The notes below the pieces were generated by a model that did no database searches, had not been told where the DNA came from, and worked only from the letters and a program-made list of their open reading frames with translations. A program made the translations under genes and the position numbers. From the NCBI GenBank assembly GCA_947259105.1, contig CAMYKU010000027.1:1-49678 (forward strand): 49,678 nucleotides of DNA, in the 5' to 3' direction. The first letter of the stretch is position 1; every line of letters begins with the position of its first letter. This document shows positions 11,172 through 21,717 of the stretch, piece after piece. The DNA is from an uncultured Alphaproteobacteria bacterium. GTDB lineage: Bacteria > Pseudomonadota > Alphaproteobacteria > UBA8366 > JADFVY01.

Positions 11172-11756
11172 ATGTTTCTGCTAATCGACAATTACGACAG
11201 CTTCACCTACAACCTCGTGCACTTCCTGGGCGAGCTCGGCGCCGAGGTGACCGTGCGTCGAAACGACGCGATCACGGTCGACGAGGCGCTGGCGCTGGGC
11301 GCCGGGGGCATCGTGATCTCGCCGGGGCCGTGCGATCCGGACCGGGCCGGCATCTGCCTCGATCTGGTGAAGGAAGCGGCCGGCAAGGTGCCGCTGCTCG
11401 GCGTGTGCCTCGGCCATCAGGCGATCGGCCAGGCGTTCGGCGGCAGGATCGTGCGGGCGCCGCCGATGCACGGCAAGGTCAGCCAGATTCACCACAAGGG
11501 CAAAGGCGTCTTTGCCGGGCTGCCGGACCCCTTCCCCGCGACCCGCTACCATTCGCTCGTGGTCGCGCGCGAGGGCCTGCCCGACTGCTTCGAGATCACC
11601 GCGGAGACCGACGATAAGCTGATCATGGGCCTGCAGCACAGGGACCTGCCGGTGCACGGCGTGCAGTTCCACCCGGAAAGCATCGCCACCGAGCACGGAC
11701 ACGACCTGCTCGGGAATTTCCTCAAGCTGGCGGGGCACAACGTCGTGTACGCCTGA
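11172..11756 (+). CDS. trpG: Anthranilate synthase component II (glutamine amidotransferase)
   Basis: TrpG hydrolyses glutamine and passes ammonia to TrpE. The 194-residue product is a class I amidotransferase with the nucleophile Cys79 in [10 protein letters not shown] and the His167/Glu169 pair in QFHPES. The N-terminal [13 protein letters not shown] is a family signature. AAGGAAT precedes the ATG. The same protein type can serve aminodeoxychorismate synthase as PabA; the trpDC neighbours favour the tryptophan role, but it may serve both. Confidence 0.93.
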   Translation: MFLLIDNYDSFTYNLVHFLGELGAEVTVRRNDAITVDEALALGAGGIVISPGPCDPDRAGICLDLVKEAAGKVPLLGVCLGHQAIGQAFGGRIVRAPPMHGKVSQIHHKGKGVFAGLPDPFPATRYHSLVVAREGLPDCFEITAETDDKLIMGLQHRDLPVHGVQFHPESIATEHGHDLLGNFLKLAGHNVVYA

Positions 11757-11790
11757 CATGCTGTGAACGCTCTTTTGACCAGGCGGCTCG

Positions 11791-11820
11791 CGCCTCGCCG
11801 GTCGTCAGCGAGGCGTTTTA
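11791..11820 (+). terminator. Intrinsic terminator or attenuator-like hairpin between trpG and trpD
   Basis: CGCCTCGC (11791-11798) pairs perfectly with GCGAGGCG (11808-11815) across a 9-nt loop, and TTTTA follows. It lies 35 bp after the trpG stop and 119 bp before the trpD ATG. No tryptophan-rich leader peptide is seen, so classical ribosome-mediated attenuation is not supported; partial termination within the cluster is possible. Confidence 0.65.
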
Positions 11821-11938
11821 CGGAAACGAGCACTCCTTCAAGGGCGCGCCTGCGCCGGACTCGAGGCAAAGTTTTGTGGCCCATGCGTCCCCTCCCCTGT
11901 TATATCAGGCGTCGCGAAAGGATACCGGGGGCGCCTTT

Positions 11939-12979
11939 ATGACCGGCGATATCGAGGATTTCAGGGGATTGCTGGGCAAGGTCGCCGACGGCAAGTCGCT
12001 GAGCGAGGCGGAGTCCGAACGCGCGTTCGACATCATGATGTCGGGCGATGCGACGCCCTCGCAGATGGGCGCCTTCCTGATGGCGCTGCGGGTGCGCGGC
12101 GAGACCGTCGAAGAGATCACCGGCGCCGTCCGGGTGATGCGCGCGAAGGCGATCCCGATACCGGCGCCGGAGGGCGCGATGGATATCGTCGGCACCGGGG
12201 GCGATGCGTCCGGCACCTACAACGTTTCGACCGCGGCGGCGCTGGTGGTGGCCGGCTGCGGCGTGCCGGTCGCCAAGCACGGCAACCGCGCCGCCTCGTC
12301 GAAATCCGGCTCGGCCGATGTGCTGTCGGCCCTCGGCGTCGATATCGAGGCCGATTTCGAGAAGGTCGAGCGGGCGATCCGCGAGGCCAATATCGGTTTC
12401 CTGATGGCCCAGCGCCACCACGGTGCGATGCGCAATGTCGGGCCGACGCGGGTCGAACTCGGCACCCGCACGATCTTCAACATCCTCGGCCCGCTGTCGA
12501 ACCCGGCCGGCGTCAAGCGGCTGCTGGTCGGCTGCTTCTCGCGCCACTGGATCGAGCCGATGGCCGAAGTGCTCGGCAAGCTCGGCGCCGAGCGGGTCTG
12601 GGTCATGCATGGCAGCGACGGGCTCGACGAGCTGACCACGACCGGCGTCAGCTATGTCGCGGAATACAAAGACGGTGCGATTTCCGCGCTGGAGGTGACC
12701 CCCGACGACGCCGGCATCGCCGAGGCCCGGCCCGAGGATCTGAAAGGCGGCACGCCGGACGAGAACGCCGCTTCCCTGCGCGCGCTGCTCGACGGCGCGC
12801 ACGGCGCCTATCGTGACATAACGGTATACAATGCCGCGGCCGCGCTGGTGGTCGCCGGCAAGGCGTCAGACCTGCGCGAGGGCGCAAATGAGGCCGCCGC
12901 TGCCATCGATTCCGGCAAGGCCAAGGCGGCGCTCGACAAGCTGGTCGCGATCGCCGGGCTGCAGACTGCGCCGCGATGA
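11939..12979 (+). CDS. trpD: Anthranilate phosphoribosyltransferase
   Basis: TrpD joins anthranilate to PRPP, the second step of tryptophan synthesis. The 346-residue product has the helical N-terminal dimer region, the PRPP-binding [16 protein letters not shown] motif, the [17 protein letters not shown] segment and the [10 protein letters not shown] motif. The open frame reaches 11876, but the ATG at 11939 is preferred because the homology [18 protein letters not shown] begins there. Its 3' end overlaps trpC by 4 bp (ATGA), so the two are translationally coupled. Confidence 0.94.
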   Translation: MTGDIEDFRGLLGKVADGKSLSEAESERAFDIMMSGDATPSQMGAFLMALRVRGETVEEITGAVRVMRAKAIPIPAPEGAMDIVGTGGDASGTYNVSTAAALVVAGCGVPVAKHGNRAASSKSGSADVLSALGVDIEADFEKVERAIREANIGFLMAQRHHGAMRNVGPTRVELGTRTIFNILGPLSNPAGVKRLLVGCFSRHWIEPMAEVLGKLGAERVWVMHGSDGLDELTTTGVSYVAEYKDGAISALEVTPDDAGIAEARPEDLKGGTPDENAASLRALLDGAHGAYRDITVYNAAAALVVAGKASDLREGANEAAAAIDSGKAKAALDKLVAIAGLQTAPR

Positions 12980-13779
12980 GCGACGTCCTGACGAAAATCT
13001 GCGCCGACAAGCGCGACCACATCGCGGCGGCGAAACAGGCCGTTCCGCAGGCGGAAATCGAAGCCCGCGCCGCCGCCGCCCCGCCGCCGCGCGGCTTCGC
13101 CGACAGGCTCGCCGCGGCCCTGGCCGCCGGCCGCTACGGGCTGATCGCCGAAATCAAGAAGGCATCGCCCAGCAAGGGGCTGATCCGGGCGGATTTCGAT
13201 CCGCCGGCGCTGGCGAGGGCATACCGGGACGGCGGCGCGTCCTGCCTGTCGGTGCTGACCGACGCGCCGTATTTCCAGGGCCACGATAACTATCTGGTCG
13301 CCGCAAGCGCGGCGGTGGACCTGCCGGTACTGCGCAAGGATTTCATGCTGGAGCCTTACCAAATCTACGAATCCCGGGCGCTCGGCGCCGACTGCGTCCT
13401 GCTGATCGTGGCGGCGCTTGGCGACACCCAGGCTGCAGAGTTGGAAACCCTGGCCCACGCGCTGGGCATGGACGTGCTGGTCGAGGTGCACGACGCGGCC
13501 GAGATGGAACGGGCGCTGCGCCTCCGGTCCCGCCTGCTCGGCGTGAACAACCGGAACCTCAAGACGCTGGCCGTCGACATTGCCGCCACCGAGGCGCTGG
13601 CGCCGATGGCCCCGCCCGACCGCATGCTGGTCTGCGAGAGCGGGCTCAATTCCCCGGCGGACCTTGCCCGCATGGCCCGGGCCGGTGCACGGTGCTTCCT
13701 GATCGGCGAGTCGCTGATGCGCCAGGAGGACGTCGCCGCGGCGACGGCGCTGCTGCTGGCCGACCCGGTCCCGGCGTGA
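12976..13779 (+). CDS. trpC: Indole-3-glycerol phosphate synthase
   Basis: TrpC closes the indole ring from carboxyphenylamino-deoxyribulose phosphate. The 267-residue product has the (beta/alpha)8 motifs: [10 protein letters not shown] with the catalytic lysine (about residue 61), [15 protein letters not shown], and the C-terminal CESGL and LIGESLM phosphate site. It is a stand-alone enzyme; no PRA isomerase (TrpF) is fused. The start overlaps trpD by 4 bp. A 15-bp tandem duplication covers its last codons and stop. Confidence 0.94.
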   Translation: MSDVLTKICADKRDHIAAAKQAVPQAEIEARAAAAPPPRGFADRLAAALAAGRYGLIAEIKKASPSKGLIRADFDPPALARAYRDGGASCLSVLTDAPYFQGHDNYLVAASAAVDLPVLRKDFMLEPYQIYESRALGADCVLLIVAALGDTQAAELETLAHALGMDVLVEVHDAAEMERALRLRSRLLGVNNRNLKTLAVDIAATEALAPMAPPDRMLVCESGLNSPADLARMARAGARCFLIGESLMRQEDVAAATALLLADPVPA

Positions 13780-13800
13780 CAATGGCCGGCGTGACAATGG
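13771..13800 (+). repeat. Perfect 15-bp tandem duplication at the trpC stop
   Basis: The 15-mer CCGGCGTGACAATGG occurs twice in tandem at 13771-13785 and 13786-13800. The first copy includes the trpC stop codon and the second lies just before moaC. It looks like a recent slippage event and does not alter either protein. Confidence 0.85.
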
Positions 13801-13810
13801 AGTGAGCGCG

Positions 13811-14287
13811 ATGGCCGAATTCACCCATTTCGACAAGCAGGGCAAGGCGGTGATGGTCGATGTGTCGGGCAAGGACATAACCGAGCGCACCGCCACCGCC
13901 GCCGGCAGCGTCGTCATGCAGCCGGAGACGATAGCCAAGATCGTCGCGGGCGGCGTGAAAAAGGGCGACGTGCTTTCGGTCGCGCGTCTCGCCGGAATCA
14001 TGGGCGCCAAGCGCACCCCCGACCTGATCCCGTTGTGCCATCCCCTCGCCCTGACCTCGGTTACGGTCGACCTGTCGGTCGACGAGGCCCGCAGCGCGGT
14101 GGACATCGCGGCGACCTGCAAGCTGAAGGGCCGCACCGGCGTGGAGATGGAGGCGCTGACCGCCGTGGCGGTCGCGGCGCTCACCATTTACGACATGTGC
14201 AAGGCGGTCGATCGCGGCATTCGGATCGCCGATATCCGGCTGGTCCACAAGGCCGGCGGCAAGTCGGGCGAGTTCAGGGCCGGCTGA
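13811..14287 (+). CDS. moaC: Cyclic pyranopterin monophosphate synthase MoaC
   Basis: MoaC converts the MoaA product to cyclic pyranopterin monophosphate in molybdenum cofactor synthesis. The 158-residue product has the family motifs [27 protein letters not shown] and the C-terminal [20 protein letters not shown] signature. ATG at 13811 is chosen with GGAG upstream; an in-frame GTG three codons earlier is an alternative. The stop overlaps the moeA start (TGATG), so both are likely cotranslated. Confidence 0.93.
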   Translation: MAEFTHFDKQGKAVMVDVSGKDITERTATAAGSVVMQPETIAKIVAGGVKKGDVLSVARLAGIMGAKRTPDLIPLCHPLALTSVTVDLSVDEARSAVDIAATCKLKGRTGVEMEALTAVAVAALTIYDMCKAVDRGIRIADIRLVHKAGGKSGEFRAG

Positions 14288-15504
14288 TGCTGTCGGTCGA
14301 CGACGCCCTCGCGCGCATCCTTGGCGCCCTGGCGCCACTGCCGGCGGAACAAATTGCCGTCGCCGACGGGCTCGGGCGGGTTCTGGCCGGTGACGTCGCG
14401 GCGCGGCGCACCCAGCCGCCGGCCGCGGTGTCCGCCATGGACGGCTATGCGGTGCGGGCCGAAGACGTGCAGACTGTTCCGGCGACCCTGAAGGTAATCG
14501 GCCAGGCGCCGGCGGGCGATGCCTTCGCGGGCACCGTGGGCGCCGGCGAGGCGGTGCGGATCTTCACCGGCGGGCCGCTGCCCGGCGGCGCCGACGCCGT
14601 CGTCATGCAGGAGAATGCGCAAGCCGGCGACGGCACCGTCACGGTTCTGGAAAGCGTGGATGCGGGCCGCTTCGTGCGACCGGCCGGTCTCGACTTCAGG
14701 GCGGGCGACGTCGGGCTGAAGGCGGGCCGCGTGCTGACCGCCCGCGATGTCGGCTTCGCCGCGGCGATGAACGTGCCCTGGCTGATGGTGCGCCGGCGTC
14801 CGCGCGTCGCCATCCTGGCGACCGGCGACGAAATCGTCATGCCGGGCGATCCGATCGGCCCGAGCCAGATCGTCAGCTCGAACAGCATCGCGCTTGCCGC
14901 CGTGGTCCGCGTGTTCGGCGGCGAGCCCTGCATGCTGGGCATTGCGCCGGACGACCGGGACGCGCTCGCCGCCATGGCGGCCGGCGCGGCCGGCGCGGAC
15001 CTGCTGCTGACCAGCGGCGGCGCTTCGGTCGGCGACCACGATCTGGTGCAGAGCGTGCTCGGCGAGATCGGCTTCGAACTGGGGTTCTGGAAAATCGCCA
15101 TGCGGCCCGGCAAGCCGCTGATCTTCGGCCATGTCGGCGATACTCCGGTGCTGGGCCTGCCCGGCAATCCGGTCTCCGCGCTGGTGTGCGCGATGATCTT
15201 TCTGCGGCCGGCCCTGGCCCGCATGCTCGGGGCCGCCGACGCGGAAGCGGCGCCGCGCCTCACCGCACGGCTGACCGAACCGCTCGGCGAGAACGACGAG
15301 CGGCAGGATTACCTGCGCGCCAAGCTTGGCAACGACGACGGCGGCGGCCTGGTGGTGACCCCGTTCTCGCGCCAGGACAGCTCGATGCTGGCGATGCTCG
15401 CCGCGGCCGACTGCCTGATCCTCCGGGCGCCGCATGCGCCGGCCCTGGACGCCGGCACCGTCGTCGAAATCCTGCCGATACCGGGAAGCCTCCTTTCGGC
15501 CTGA
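14287..15504 (+). CDS. moeA: Molybdopterin molybdenumtransferase MoeA
   Basis: MoeA inserts molybdate into adenylylated molybdopterin. The 405-residue product has the N-terminal SAMDGYAVRA motif, the IFTGGPLPGGADAVVMQE segment, the MPT-binding core with ATGDEIV and LLTSGGASVGDHD, then MRPGKPLIFG and LPGNPVSALV, ending in the domain IV beta region. Length matches the family. The ATG at 14287 overlaps the moaC stop by one base and is where homology starts, although the frame is open well inside moaC. A terminator hairpin overlaps its stop codon. Confidence 0.94.
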   Translation: MLSVDDALARILGALAPLPAEQIAVADGLGRVLAGDVAARRTQPPAAVSAMDGYAVRAEDVQTVPATLKVIGQAPAGDAFAGTVGAGEAVRIFTGGPLPGGADAVVMQENAQAGDGTVTVLESVDAGRFVRPAGLDFRAGDVGLKAGRVLTARDVGFAAAMNVPWLMVRRRPRVAILATGDEIVMPGDPIGPSQIVSSNSIALAAVVRVFGGEPCMLGIAPDDRDALAAMAAGAAGADLLLTSGGASVGDHDLVQSVLGEIGFELGFWKIAMRPGKPLIFGHVGDTPVLGLPGNPVSALVCAMIFLRPALARMLGAADAEAAPRLTARLTEPLGENDERQDYLRAKLGNDDGGGLVVTPFSRQDSSMLAMLAAADCLILRAPHAPALDAGTVVEILPIPGSLLSA

Positions 15505-15529
15505 AAAAACGCTATGCCAGGCCGAATTT
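15495..15529 (+). terminator. Intrinsic terminator after moeA
   Basis: TTCGGCCTG (15495-15503) pairs with CAGGCCGAA (15518-15526) across a 14-nt loop, followed by TTT. It overlaps the moeA stop codon and ends just before the lexA promoter, insulating lexA from the trp-moa genes. Confidence 0.6.
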
Positions 15530-15532
15530 CCC

Positions 15533-15561
15533 TTGACCCTCCAGTAGAACTAAACTAGAAC
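15533..15561 (+). promoter_or_regulatory. lexA promoter with alphaproteobacterial SOS box
   Basis: TTGACC (15533-15538) and TAGAAC (15556-15561) are spaced by exactly 17 bp. GAAC-N7-GAAC at 15547-15561 is the reverse complement of GTTC-N7-GTTC, the known alphaproteobacterial LexA site, and its second half lies inside the -10. LexA binding would block its own promoter. The mRNA leader to the lexA ATG is about 150 nt. Confidence 0.88.
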
Positions 15562-15713
15562 ATGTGTTGATGTTTTGGTTTTGTTCCAGATGTGGTAGCC
15601 GCTGGATGACGGGCCACTAGGACGGAACCGCCCACAGCCGGACAAGCGAACGGGCAGTCCAGAGATCAAGGCTCGACCGGGAGGGGCAACGCGACCAAGG
15701 GGGCAGACCGGCC

Positions 15714-16382
15714 ATGCTGACACGCAAGCAGTACGAACTTCTCAACTTCATAAACGAACGGCTCGAATCGACCGGCGTATCGCCGTCCTTCGATGAGATG
15801 AAGGATGCGCTGAACCTGAAGTCGAAATCGGGTATCCATCGACTCATCACCGGGCTCGAGGAGCGCGGTTTCATCCGCCGCCTGCCGCATCGTGCCCGGG
15901 CGCTGGAGGTCACCCGCCTGCCAGAGAATATGGGCGGCCAGGCCAAGGGCAACGTGGTGCGGCCCGATTTCAAGGGCGGCGCGGCCGAGGCGGCCGGCGA
16001 AAGCACCACCCTGCCGCTGCTTGGCAGGATTGCCGCGGGAACCCCGATCGAGGCGCTACGCGACAAATCCGACGATGTCGAGGTACCGGCGGCGCTGGTT
16101 GGAGTCGGCAACCACTACGCGCTGACCGTCGAGGGGGATTCGATGATCGACGCCGGCATCTTCGATGGCGATACCGTGCTCATCAAGAGCTGCGATACGG
16201 CCGAGAACGGAGCCATCGTTGTCGCCCTGATCGACGATGCCGAAGTCACGCTCAAGCGGCTGCGCCGCAAGGGCGCCTCGATTGCGCTGGAAGCCGCAAA
16301 CCCGGCATACGAAACACGGATCTTCGGTCCGGACAGGGTCAAGGTGCAGGGGCGGCTGATCGGGCTGATGCGCGGCTATTGA
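15714..16382 (+). CDS. lexA: SOS repressor LexA
   Basis: LexA represses DNA damage genes and cleaves itself when stimulated by RecA filaments. The 222-residue product has the winged-helix N terminus ([13 protein letters not shown], then [20 protein letters not shown]), an extended linker, the cleavage bond Ala108-Gly109 in GRIAAGTP, the serine nucleophile Ser143 in EGDSMIDAG and the general base Lys181 in EVTLKRL. All catalytic residues are present. The promoter upstream contains the expected SOS box, so it is autoregulated. It ends 3 bp from the convergent comEC stop. Confidence 0.96.
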   Translation: MLTRKQYELLNFINERLESTGVSPSFDEMKDALNLKSKSGIHRLITGLEERGFIRRLPHRARALEVTRLPENMGGQAKGNVVRPDFKGGAAEAAGESTTLPLLGRIAAGTPIEALRDKSDDVEVPAALVGVGNHYALTVEGDSMIDAGIFDGDTVLIKSCDTAENGAIVVALIDDAEVTLKRLRRKGASIALEAANPAYETRIFGPDRVKVQGRLIGLMRGY

Positions 16383-16385
16383 ACG

Positions 16386-18560
16386 TTAGCGGCGGTCCTG
16401 CCATCCCGCGCGGTACCGCCGGCTCCGGCGTGCAAATTCGGACCAGGGCCGGTCCCCCTGTTTTTCCGCCACCGTGCGGACCCGCACCCCGTCCGTATCC
16501 ACCCACAGCGCGGTGGCCCCGTGCCGCCACAGATCGAACCGGTCGATCACCAGAAGCGGCTTCGGACACCGGCCGCGAACCGGCACCGTACTGACCAGAA
16601 CGTCGGACCGGCGGCAGTCTTCGTCGATGGCATGGCCGTCGTGCAGCAGCGCGACCTCGAGCCCTGCGACCCGGTATATGCAACCGAGCGAATCGCATGC
16701 CAGCCAGGTATCCGGCGTCGCGCCGCCGGCCGGCCAGGAGTCGGCCCCGGACTGCCCGTCCCGCTCCAGCCACATGTCGGCCAGGAACCGGGCACGGCGC
16801 TTGTCGGACAGGCTCAGCCGGCCGTCGGACAGCCGCGCCGCCATCAGCCGCGCATCGCCCGACAGGATGACATCCGGCCCCCGGTGCAGCGGAACCGTCG
16901 CGATACCGGCAGCGATCGCGGCCAGGCCCAGATAACGCCACCGTCGCCGCCACAGGCACAGCCACAGGCCGCCGAGCGCCAGCACGACGAGCCCGGCCAG
17001 CGGCATCGCCGGAACGTGCCGCACCGCCCCCGGCCAGGCGGCGACCGACGATGCGATCCAGAGTACGGCATCGATGCCCGACCCCATCGCCGCCAGTGCC
17101 GGCCCCTCGAGGCCGAACGGCATCAGCAGTGCCGCGATCACCGCCCAGGGCATGATCCACAATGCGGTGATCGGGACCGCCAGCATGTTCGCCGGCAGGC
17201 CGTAAACCGCAACGCGGCCGAAATGATGCAGACCGATCAGGCCGGTCGCCACGCTTGCGACGATCGTCGTCGCGGCCACGCCCGCCGCATAGACGAAGAT
17301 CCGGCCGGCCGGCCCGCCCGGCAGCGCCGAGCGCAGGGCCCGCAACCGTCCGCGCCCCGCTTCGTAGAAGGCGACCAGCGCGACCACCGCCGCAAACGAC
17401 ATCTGAAAACTGGCGCCCAGAAGGCTTTCCGGCGCCAGCAGCAGGACGGTGACCGCGGCCCAGGCCACCAGCCGCATGGAGATCGCCTCGCGGTCCAGCA
17501 GTACGGCGATCAGCACGAGGCCGGTCATCAGGAACGCGCGCTGGGTCGGTACCGGCGCGCCGGCCAGCAGCAGATAGCCGAAACTCCCGGCGATCGCGGC
17601 CGCGGCGGCCCATTTCTTGATCGGATAGCGCAAGGCCAGGCGTTCGGAAAGGGCCAGGGCCGCGCGCATGCCGAAAAACAGGGTTGCCGCCACCAGCCCG
17701 AGATGCAGGCCGGAGATCGCCAGCAAATGGGCAAGCCCGGAATCGCGCATGGAATGGAGGGTGGTTTCCGAAATCGCGCTCCGGTCCCCGGTCATCAGCG
17801 CAGCCGCGACAGCGCCGGTCTGCCCGCCCAGAGCCTGCCGGATCCGCTCCGCTATTCGGAGCCTCAGACCGGCCAGGCGGAGCCGCAGCGAAGATGTTTC
17901 CTCACCAGCCACCGGCCGCACCGGCCCGAGGGCGAAGCCCGTCGCGCCCAGTCCCCTGAACCAGGCGCTACGCTGGAAATCGAAGGCGCCGGGCGCGGCC
18001 GGCGCGAACGGCGGCGACAGCTTGGCGAAGACCTCGATGCGCGCGCCGATCGCGGGTCGGTCCCCGCGGCGGAGCGTGACGCGGACCCGCTGCGGCGTCC
18101 GTTCGGGGGTATAATCGTCCAGCAGAACCTGTTCCAGGGTCACGCGCGCGCCGCCGGGCAGGTTTTCCACCCGGGCCACGACGCCGGACACCGAAGCCGG
18201 CCCGTAGCGCCCCTCGAGGACCGGCGCAGCTGCAAGGTGACTGCGCAACTGGGCTGCGGCGAACCCGCCGGCCAGTACCGCGCCGGCCAGCCCGGCCAGC
18301 AGCACAGCGGGGTTCCGCCGCGCCGCGGCGGCGAGCAACACGCAGAAAACCAGCGCAGCTATGCCGCTCCCGGGCGCCGGTTCGACAGGCAAGGCGAAAT
18401 AGCCGCCGATGCCGGCGCCGAGCAGGACCGGCACAAAGAGCGGCCAGCGCTCGCGTTCGGCCATGACGGTCGTCTCGAGGCCCGACCCCAGTTGCTTCAG
18501 GAGTCCCGCGAAGGCCCCTGCCCTGCGCGCGTCCGGTGCTGTCTCCTCGACCATTTCCAT
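16386..18560 (-). CDS. comEC: ComEC/Rec2 family competence membrane protein
   Basis: ComEC forms the inner membrane channel for single-stranded DNA in natural transformation. The 724-residue product has a DUF4131-type N-terminal region with hydrophobic helices and an OB-like segment (about 45-200). The Competence domain follows, with [23 protein letters not shown] and [11 protein letters not shown], then many membrane helices to about 560. The C-terminal 160 residues look like a reduced lactamase-like region without a clear HxHxDH motif, as in many alphaproteobacterial ComEC proteins. Other competence genes are not visible here. It is divergent from gltX. Confidence 0.9.
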   Translation of the reverse strand: MEMVEETAPDARRAGAFAGLLKQLGSGLETTVMAERERWPLFVPVLLGAGIGGYFALPVEPAPGSGIAALVFCVLLAAAARRNPAVLLAGLAGAVLAGGFAAAQLRSHLAAAPVLEGRYGPASVSGVVARVENLPGGARVTLEQVLLDDYTPERTPQRVRVTLRRGDRPAIGARIEVFAKLSPPFAPAAPGAFDFQRSAWFRGLGATGFALGPVRPVAGEETSSLRLRLAGLRLRIAERIRQALGGQTGAVAAALMTGDRSAISETTLHSMRDSGLAHLLAISGLHLGLVAATLFFGMRAALALSERLALRYPIKKWAAAAAIAGSFGYLLLAGAPVPTQRAFLMTGLVLIAVLLDREAISMRLVAWAAVTVLLLAPESLLGASFQMSFAAVVALVAFYEAGRGRLRALRSALPGGPAGRIFVYAAGVAATTIVASVATGLIGLHHFGRVAVYGLPANMLAVPITALWIMPWAVIAALLMPFGLEGPALAAMGSGIDAVLWIASSVAAWPGAVRHVPAMPLAGLVVLALGGLWLCLWRRRWRYLGLAAIAAGIATVPLHRGPDVILSGDARLMAARLSDGRLSLSDKRRARFLADMWLERDGQSGADSWPAGGATPDTWLACDSLGCIYRVAGLEVALLHDGHAIDEDCRRSDVLVSTVPVRGRCPKPLLVIDRFDLWRHGATALWVDTDGVRVRTVAEKQGDRPWSEFARRSRRYRAGWQDRR

Positions 18561-18587
18561 TCTCGCTCAAAGGTGGCAAAAACGATT

Positions 18588-18617
18588 TTGCCGCAACGCG
18601 GGCCATTGTGCTACATC
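18588..18617 (+). promoter_or_regulatory. Possible promoter for gltX
   Basis: TTGCCG (18588-18593) and TACATC (18612-18617) are spaced by 18 bp in the 103-bp gap between divergent comEC and gltX. Moderate match by eye. Confidence 0.35.
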
Positions 18618-18663
18618 CGCCCCGGCTTGCGCCAACCGTTCAACTTCATTTCGAGGATTCGCC

Positions 18664-20088
18664 ATGACGGTTACGACCCGGTTCGCACCGTCGCCGACAG
18701 GTTTCCTGCATATCGGCGGCGCCCGTACCGCTCTTTTCAACTGGTTGTTTGCGCGTCATCACGGCGGCCGCTACCGGCTGCGGATCGAGGATACCGACCG
18801 CGAGCGCTCAACGCCCGAAGCGATCGAGGCGATCCTGGCGGGCCTCGATTGGCTGGGGCTCGACTGGGACGGCGACGTCGTCTACCAGTCCGCCAACCGC
18901 GAGCGCCACGCCGCGGTCGCGCAGGCGCTTCTGGACAAGGGGCTGGCTTATCGATGTTACTGCACACCCGCGGAACTGGCGGAGATGCGCGAGGCGGCGA
19001 AGGCCGAGGGCCGGCCGGTGCGCTATGACGGACGCTGGCGCGATCGCGATCCGGCGGAGGCGCCGGCCGGCGTCGATCCGGTCATCCGACTCAAGGCGCC
19101 GCAGGAAGGCGAGACGATCATCGCGGACGCGGTGCAGGGCGAGGTGCGCATCGCCAACGCGCAGCTGGACGACATGGTCATGCTGCGCAGCGACGGTACG
19201 CCCACCTACATGTTGTCCGTCGTCGTCGACGACCACGACATGGCGATCACCCATGTCATTCGCGGCGACGACCATTTGACCAACGCATTCCGGCAGACCC
19301 AGCTTTACAATGCGCTGGACTGGGACGTGCCGGTGTTCGCCCATGTGCCGCTGCTGCATGGCCCGGACGGCGCGAAGCTCTCGAAACGACACGGCGCGCT
19401 CGGCATCGCGGCCTATCGCGATATGGGCTACCTGCCGGAAGCCATGCGCAACTACCTGCTGCGTCTCGGCTGGGCCCATGGCGACGAGGAAATCATCTCC
19501 ACCGCCCAGGCCATCGAATGGTTCAGCCTCGAGGCGATCGGCCGTTCGCCGTCGCGCTTCGATTTCGCGAAACTGGAGAACCTCAACGGCCACTACATGC
19601 GTGAAGCCGACGACGCACGGCTGCTCGCGCTGATCCTGCCGGGTCTCGGCGCGCGGCTCGGCCACGAAATTGACGCGACGGGCCGGGACCGTCTGCTCGC
19701 GGGTATGGACAGCCTAAAGCAACGTGCGAAAACATTGATTGAACTATCTGATAACGCGTTATTTTTCGTGTCACCACCAGACTTTCCTCTGGAAAACCAG
19801 AAGGCCGCGAAACTGCTCGCCGGCGACGGCGCCGGATTGGTGTCCGAAGCGGCCGACAGGCTCGCGGACCTCGAAACCTGGGAGCCGCAAGCCATGGAAT
19901 CCCTGGTCCGCGAGATGGCGGAACAGCGGGGTATCGGCCTCGGCAAGATCGCACAGCCGCTGCGCGCCGCCCTGACCGGCTCCAACGTGTCGCCCGGCAT
20001 CTTCGAAATCATGCAGATCCTCGGCCGGGAGGACAGTCTCGAGCGGCTTTCGCGGGCGACAGCCGGCGCTGCTTCGCGGGAAACATGA
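18664..20088 (+). CDS. gltX: Glutamyl-tRNA synthetase
   Basis: GltX charges tRNA-Glu (and in many Alphaproteobacteria also tRNA-Gln). The 474-residue class I enzyme begins [20 protein letters not shown] with the HIGH-type motif, has the KMSKS-type motif as [10 protein letters not shown], and a helical anticodon-binding C terminus. The frame is open upstream into comEC antisense, but homology starts at the ATG at 18664. Length is normal for the bacterial family. It lies 225 bp upstream of gltA, which has its own promoter. Confidence 0.95.
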   Translation: MTVTTRFAPSPTGFLHIGGARTALFNWLFARHHGGRYRLRIEDTDRERSTPEAIEAILAGLDWLGLDWDGDVVYQSANRERHAAVAQALLDKGLAYRCYCTPAELAEMREAAKAEGRPVRYDGRWRDRDPAEAPAGVDPVIRLKAPQEGETIIADAVQGEVRIANAQLDDMVMLRSDGTPTYMLSVVVDDHDMAITHVIRGDDHLTNAFRQTQLYNALDWDVPVFAHVPLLHGPDGAKLSKRHGALGIAAYRDMGYLPEAMRNYLLRLGWAHGDEEIISTAQAIEWFSLEAIGRSPSRFDFAKLENLNGHYMREADDARLLALILPGLGARLGHEIDATGRDRLLAGMDSLKQRAKTLIELSDNALFFVSPPDFPLENQKAAKLLAGDGAGLVSEAADRLADLETWEPQAMESLVREMAEQRGIGLGKIAQPLRAALTGSNVSPGIFEIMQILGREDSLERLSRATAGAASRET

Positions 20089-20191
20089 CCGGGGATGGAG
20101 TCAGGAACCCGGTGGCTGCGGCGCAATGCGGCTGCGTGGCCAGAGCCCACGCTGCACCGCGGCAAACAGGCGCACCATTGTGTGAGCGTAT

Positions 20192-20220
20192 TTGCTCCGT
20201 GCCCCGCCGCGGGGTATAAT
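20192..20220 (+). promoter_or_regulatory. Promoter for gltA
   Basis: TTGCTC (20192-20197), a 17-bp spacer and a perfect TATAAT (20215-20220) lie 93 bp before the gltA ATG. The spacer includes a small CCCCG/CGGGG dyad. The perfect -10 makes this one of the better promoters in the window. Confidence 0.65.
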
Positions 20221-20313
20221 CACGTGAACGCCAAATTGGGATGCGGCAGCGCAGCGAAGCGCTAGGGCAGGCCCGCCCCGCATTGCTCTTGGACAACATT
20301 ATGTGAGGCAACC

Positions 20314-21645
20314 ATGAGCGACGGATCCTCCGCCATCAAACACGTCGTCACCGGTGATGTGGTGTCGATGAAGGACCACCGCAGCGGCAAGACGTTCGAC
20401 TATCCCATCTTCGACGGGTCGGTCGGGCCGTCGGTTCTGGACATTCGCAAACTCTATGCCGATACCGGATACTTCACCTACGATCCGGGTTACACGTCGA
20501 CCGGCTCCTGCGAATCCGGAATCACCTTCATCGATGGCGAAGAAGGGATCCTTCTCTATCGCGGTTACTCGATCGAGGAACTGGCCGAGAACAGCGACTT
20601 CATGGAGGTTTGCTACCTGCTTCTGGAAGGCGAACTGCCCAACGCCGAGGCCAAGGAAAAATTCAACAATAACATCACTTATCACACAATGCTGCACGAG
20701 CAGCTGCAGTACTTCTACCGCGGGTTCCGGCGCGACGCCCACCCGATGGCCGTCATGGTCGGCGTGGTCGGCGCCCTCTCGGCCTTCTATCACGATTCGA
20801 CCGATATCTATGATCCCCAGCAGCGCATCATCGCCTCGCACCGGCTGATCGCCAAGATGCCGACGATTGCCGCGATGGCCTACAAGTATTCCACCGGACA
20901 GCCATTCGTCTATCCGCGGAACGATCTGTCCTTCGCGGCGAACTTCCTCCACATGACGTTTGCGACTCCCTGCGAGGAGTACAAGATTCGCCGGTCGGTG
21001 GCCCGCGCCATGGACAGGATCTTCATCCTCCACGCCGACCACGAGCAGAACGCGTCGACCTCGACGGTGCGTCTTGCCGGATCGTCCGGCGCCAATCCGT
21101 TCGCCTGCATCGCCGCGGGAATCGCGTCGCTGTGGGGACCCGCCCATGGCGGCGCCAACGAGGCGGTTCTCACCATGCTGGGCGAGATCCAGACCAAGGA
21201 CCGCGTCCCCGAGTTCATCAAGCGCGCCAAGGACAAGGACGATCCGTTCCGCCTCATGGGCTTCGGCCACCGGGTGTACAAGAATTACGACCCGCGGGCG
21301 GCGGTCCTGCGGCAGTCCTGCCACGAAGTCCTCGAGGAGCTCGGCGTGCAGCACGAACCGCTGCTCGATCTGGCCATGGAGTTGGAGCGCATCGCGCTGG
21401 AGGACGACTATTTCGTGAACCGCAAGCTGTTCCCGAACGTCGATTTCTATTCCGGCATCATCCTGCGGGCCATGGGTTTTCCGACCTCGATGTTCACCGT
21501 GCTGTTCGCCGTCGCGCGCACGGTCGGGTGGATCGCGCAATGGCGCGAAATGATCGAGGACCCCGAACAGAGGATCGGACGGCCGCGCCAACTCTACACG
21601 GGTCATCCGAAGCGCACCTTCGTGCCCGTCAACAAGCGCAAATAG
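20314..21645 (+). CDS. gltA: Citrate synthase
   Basis: GltA condenses acetyl-CoA and oxaloacetate to citrate at the entry of the TCA cycle. The 443-residue product matches the bacterial type II (hexameric, Gram-negative) enzymes in length and N terminus. Active-site regions are visible: [11 protein letters not shown] (substrate histidine), [14 protein letters not shown] (second histidine) and the [13 protein letters not shown] segment with the aspartate-containing NVDFYSG. GAGG precedes the ATG. A strong hairpin terminator follows the stop, shared by position with convergent gloA. Confidence 0.96.
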   Translation: MSDGSSAIKHVVTGDVVSMKDHRSGKTFDYPIFDGSVGPSVLDIRKLYADTGYFTYDPGYTSTGSCESGITFIDGEEGILLYRGYSIEELAENSDFMEVCYLLLEGELPNAEAKEKFNNNITYHTMLHEQLQYFYRGFRRDAHPMAVMVGVVGALSAFYHDSTDIYDPQQRIIASHRLIAKMPTIAAMAYKYSTGQPFVYPRNDLSFAANFLHMTFATPCEEYKIRRSVARAMDRIFILHADHEQNASTSTVRLAGSSGANPFACIAAGIASLWGPAHGGANEAVLTMLGEIQTKDRVPEFIKRAKDKDDPFRLMGFGHRVYKNYDPRAAVLRQSCHEVLEELGVQHEPLLDLAMELERIALEDDYFVNRKLFPNVDFYSGIILRAMGFPTSMFTVLFAVARTVGWIAQWREMIEDPEQRIGRPRQLYTGHPKRTFVPVNKRK

Positions 21646-21666
21646 CCGATTTCAGTTATCGGTTCG

Positions 21667-21698
21667 GCGGCGGCCTGCGGATGCGGGCCGCCGCTTTT
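21667..21698 (+). terminator. Intrinsic terminator after gltA
   Basis: GCGGCGGCC (21667-21675) pairs with GGCCGCCGC (21686-21694) across a 10-nt loop, followed by TTTT. It lies between the convergent gltA and gloA genes. Confidence 0.8.
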
Positions 21699-21717
21699 CT
21701 TTGCCGGATCGGGCGGT

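Noticed and set aside
11757..11790. Tryptophan leader peptide before trpD
   Set aside because: The only ATG at the trpG end is followed at once by CTG TGA; there are no tandem Trp codons.
13780..13811. Molybdenum cofactor riboswitch before moaC
   Set aside because: Only 31 bp separate trpC and moaC, too short for the known RNA, and no matching structure is seen.
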